Part shown: in pieces, positions 59,401-60,351 of the stretch
Position numbering within the stretch: the first letter of the stretch is position 1
Layout: each line of letters opens with the position of its first letter
NCBI GenBank assembly: GCA_021647745.1
Contig: JAKIUB010000016.1
Location: forward strand, 1 to 60,351
DNA: 60,351 nt
DNA from: Paracoccaceae bacterium
Lineage (GTDB): Bacteria; Pseudomonadota; Alphaproteobacteria; Rhodobacterales; Rhodobacteraceae
Direction of reading: 5' to 3'
Program-made: the position numbers and the translations under genes
Notes under the pieces: model-generated
What the model was told of the DNA's origin: nothing
Seen by the model: only the letters and a program-made list of their open reading frames with translations
Databases searched by the model: none

Positions 59401-60351
59401 GCTTGGGCGGTGGTGGTGCGAAACGCAACCTACCTCCCCCTCGGCCCGCTCACTAGCCTGCGCTATGGAGATAACTTCACCCAAACCATCAGCTACGATA
59501 CCAGTTATCGCCTCACACGCTTGCTTGATAAAAAAGGCCCGACCACCCTGCGCGATGTCAACCTCGGCTATAGCCAGCGAGACAACCTCACCAGCGTCAC
59601 CGACGCACTCGATTCCCTGCGCGATGAGGGCTACCAATATTCGGCGCGTGAGCTGCTTGCCAATGCCACAGGCCCGTGGGACACGCTGGATTACACCTAT
59701 GATTCTGTTGGCAATCGCACCAGCAAGGTCGAGACCATCGGCGCGTCAGTAAATACCCAAAACTACGCCTACCCGCTCACCAGCAACCGCCTTGATGAGA
59801 TAACCGAGGCCAGCACTCAGGTGCGCAGCTTCACCTATGACGGGGCTGGCAATGTGATCTCCGAGGACCGCCTCGGGGATATTTATACCTACACCTACAA
59901 CGCCGCCAACCGGCTGAGTTCGATGAGCCTGAACGGGGTTTTGCAGGCGGAGTATAAGTATAACGCGCTTGGCCAGCAGTCTTGGCGCAAGCTGGTGCCT
60001 TCGGGGCAGATCATCCACTCGCTGTTTGATCTGGAGGGCAACCGGATTGCGGAGTATGATTATGCGGGCGGCACCAGCACGCTGCTGCGAGAATACATCT
60101 GGCTGGGTGGCCTGCCGGTTGCGGTGGTTGAGGGCGGCGTGGTTTACTATGTCCGCACGGATTACATCGGTCGGCCTGTTTTTGCCACGGATAGCACGGG
60201 CGCAAAAAAGGTCTGGGAAGCCACGTATCTGCCGTTTGGCGAGGTGCTGGCCACCACAGGCAACCCCATAGCGCTGCGCTTCCCCGGCCAGTGGTTCCAA
60301 GCCGAGAGCGGCCTACACCAAAACTGGATGCGGGACTACGACCCGACGACT
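56458..60351 (+). CDS. Sec-signal RHS/YD-repeat protein, partial at window end
   Basis: An open frame of 1298 codons with no stop before the edge. It starts at ATG 56458 after TGGAGA, with a Sec signal (MRILKLFAVLLTMVSASTAA, cut after AHA). A region with five Cys (residues 53, 77, 96, 111, 121) leads into a DUF6531-like GNPV segment. Many YD repeats follow (for example GYDALNRLTD, YNDRGLASSM, TYNAANRLSS), and the RHS core LPFGEVLATTG, RFPGQWFQAESGLHQNWMRDYDP comes at the very end. The variable, possibly toxic, C-terminal domain lies outside. It has no PAAR or VgrG-type module, so a type VI route is not supported; the upstream type II secretion genes could export it. Confidence 0.85.
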   Translation, partial: MRILKLFAVLLTMVSASTAAHAQTQNGIMDGSVERWALLANSGYVGETPQEACETMFGLNYKQVVEVWQVSETVFYCQHLNYRGDLGGITSAKLTCSTEGGRPFTFRFGACEKADDTLNICTGVGNPVILPEGNKIQTSSDWRSPLDSRFSFSRTYRSDKIMLFSQIATGFGQAWGGSWNARIVDQGSASLLAVRQNASQYSFSGTGQMVAYRPGHKFSLLDSDPSEGNRPRLSDGSGKVEFYQSGGSTRLLEEVRWPDGYSILLTYDANDNLATISDNKGQVAQYTWDETINGAYTVPVITQIEVDTNYDGAAFVPELSLSYTYSTPAFFIDQLILNSVSRTDIAAGQTEVIWEYGYSTDPLLGAPLKLISMRDGRLDATGQPFDFASWTYENVDGRGFTGRANRSERFGGDGAVDLTFNADETVTQTNALGKDTITEFALVAGRYAPVSVTGVATANCLGTSKSVGYTPGAGEPEGYVYERIERNGSRTTYTRDSRGLVLAKTEDADGASPRITTYTWHANLRLPLARTTSQMSESFSYSASGLLLQYSQIDVLAGSPDNGKTRTWTYAYTTLASGLEVLTSVDGPGLLANGVTDVTTYTYDANGNMTTETDPNGLVTSYLSFNAAGQPALVQSPDTIEWAFTYDIMGRVSSATRNPNGAARTINMTYDVTGQLLSYSNFTGKIWSFEYNEAKRLIKATDPEGNVATYTYNTLGNTTNVSYSNGANPATFYEDMQYDALGRIMQTTGADGQISGFSYDEEDNLVLATDPLANQTTFGYDALNRLTDTIDRAGNNSSQTFDDASQITQFTDPRNIDTGFSYNGFGDLVSETSADRGTLSYAYNDRGLASSMTDGRGIISTYKYDNGGRLTARRFPPSSSERQIFTYDLTGGSPFNIGKLSRTRDETGLTRVRRAPNGEIKHVRTRIDGINYITRYRLNSADLRAWTEYPSKRRIYYNYNDADNLTRLRTRIQIKVNGSFPAWAVVVRNATYLPLGPLTSLRYGDNFTQTISYDTSYRLTRLLDKKGPTTLRDVNLGYSQRDNLTSVTDALDSLRDEGYQYSARELLANATGPWDTLDYTYDSVGNRTSKVETIGASVNTQNYAYPLTSNRLDEITEASTQVRSFTYDGAGNVISEDRLGDIYTYTYNAANRLSSMSLNGVLQAEYKYNALGQQSWRKLVPSGQIIHSLFDLEGNRIAEYDYAGGTSTLLREYIWLGGLPVAVVEGGVVYYVRTDYIGRPVFATDSTGAKKVWEATYLPFGEVLATTGNPIALRFPGQWFQAESGLHQNWMRDYDPTT

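Noticed and set aside
58327..60300. Several minus-strand frames inside the RHS gene
   Set aside because: They follow the repeated YD codons in antisense and have repeated, low-complexity residues; the sense frame is open for 1298 codons with a signal peptide.

Overview
The window looks like chromosomal DNA of an alphaproteobacterium, most likely a marine Rhodobacterales (Roseobacter-type) organism. The evidence is gene content: MipZ for division-site placement, a Kdo operon, TIGR02186 next to a TauE exporter, a short PutA lacking its own repressor domain with a divergent Lrp-type regulator, a divergent MnmD / MnmC-oxidase pair, and ZnuC with a His-rich tail. This is an inference from families; no rRNA gene is present to confirm it.

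Layout. 0.1-4.6 kb: cmk, ilvD and aspS on the minus strand. 4.8-9.9 kb: an aromatic-catabolism cluster with a MarR regulator divergent from fumarylacetoacetase, an MBL-fold protein with a degenerate metal site, a flavin monooxygenase, a DUF2783 protein and a VOC protein; no homogentisate dioxygenase is present. 10.0-13.0 kb: thyX, transposase and integrase remnants beside tRNA-Leu(CAA), a DedA-type membrane protein with dsbB, and tRNA-Tyr(GTA). 13.3-19.9 kb: an amine-oxidase-type flavoprotein, mipZ, a PP2C phosphatase remnant, then kdsD-kdsB-kdsA-ggt. 20-34.7 kb: hspQ, an AEC transporter, a lytic transglycosylase lipoprotein, znuBC, a four-gene operon (ThDP enzyme, uronate-dehydrogenase-like, GNAT, AhpD-like), mnmD / mnmC-oxidase, TauE with TIGR02186, an MttB-family methyltransferase, dgkA, GST, slyX and a lipase-like hydrolase. 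34.7-45.3 kb: putA / putR with a DyP peroxidase, a frameshifted hydrolase, rpmB, a low-molecular-weight phosphatase, tusA, ccdA, and an overlapping membrane-hydrolase / cytochrome P450 pair.

45.3-60.35 kb is accessory DNA. Two decayed IS3-family elements are riddled with at least six copies of a short stem-loop sequence that shares flanks but has co-varying stems; this is the most unusual signal in the window. An orphan Phd/YefM antitoxin with a beheaded toxin follows. Next comes a compact type II secretion cluster (peptidase and G on the plus strand; L-M-C-D-F-H-I-J on the minus strand; E divergent) with no recognisable gspK and a C-terminally short GspE. The window ends inside a Sec-signal-bearing RHS/YD-repeat protein of at least 1298 residues, whose C-terminal (possibly toxic) domain lies beyond the edge.

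Most housekeeping genes sit in tight operons with 1-20 bp overlaps. Decay (IS fragments, truncated integrase, PP2C remnant, beheaded toxin) is concentrated near tRNA-Leu, after mipZ and upstream of the secretion cluster.
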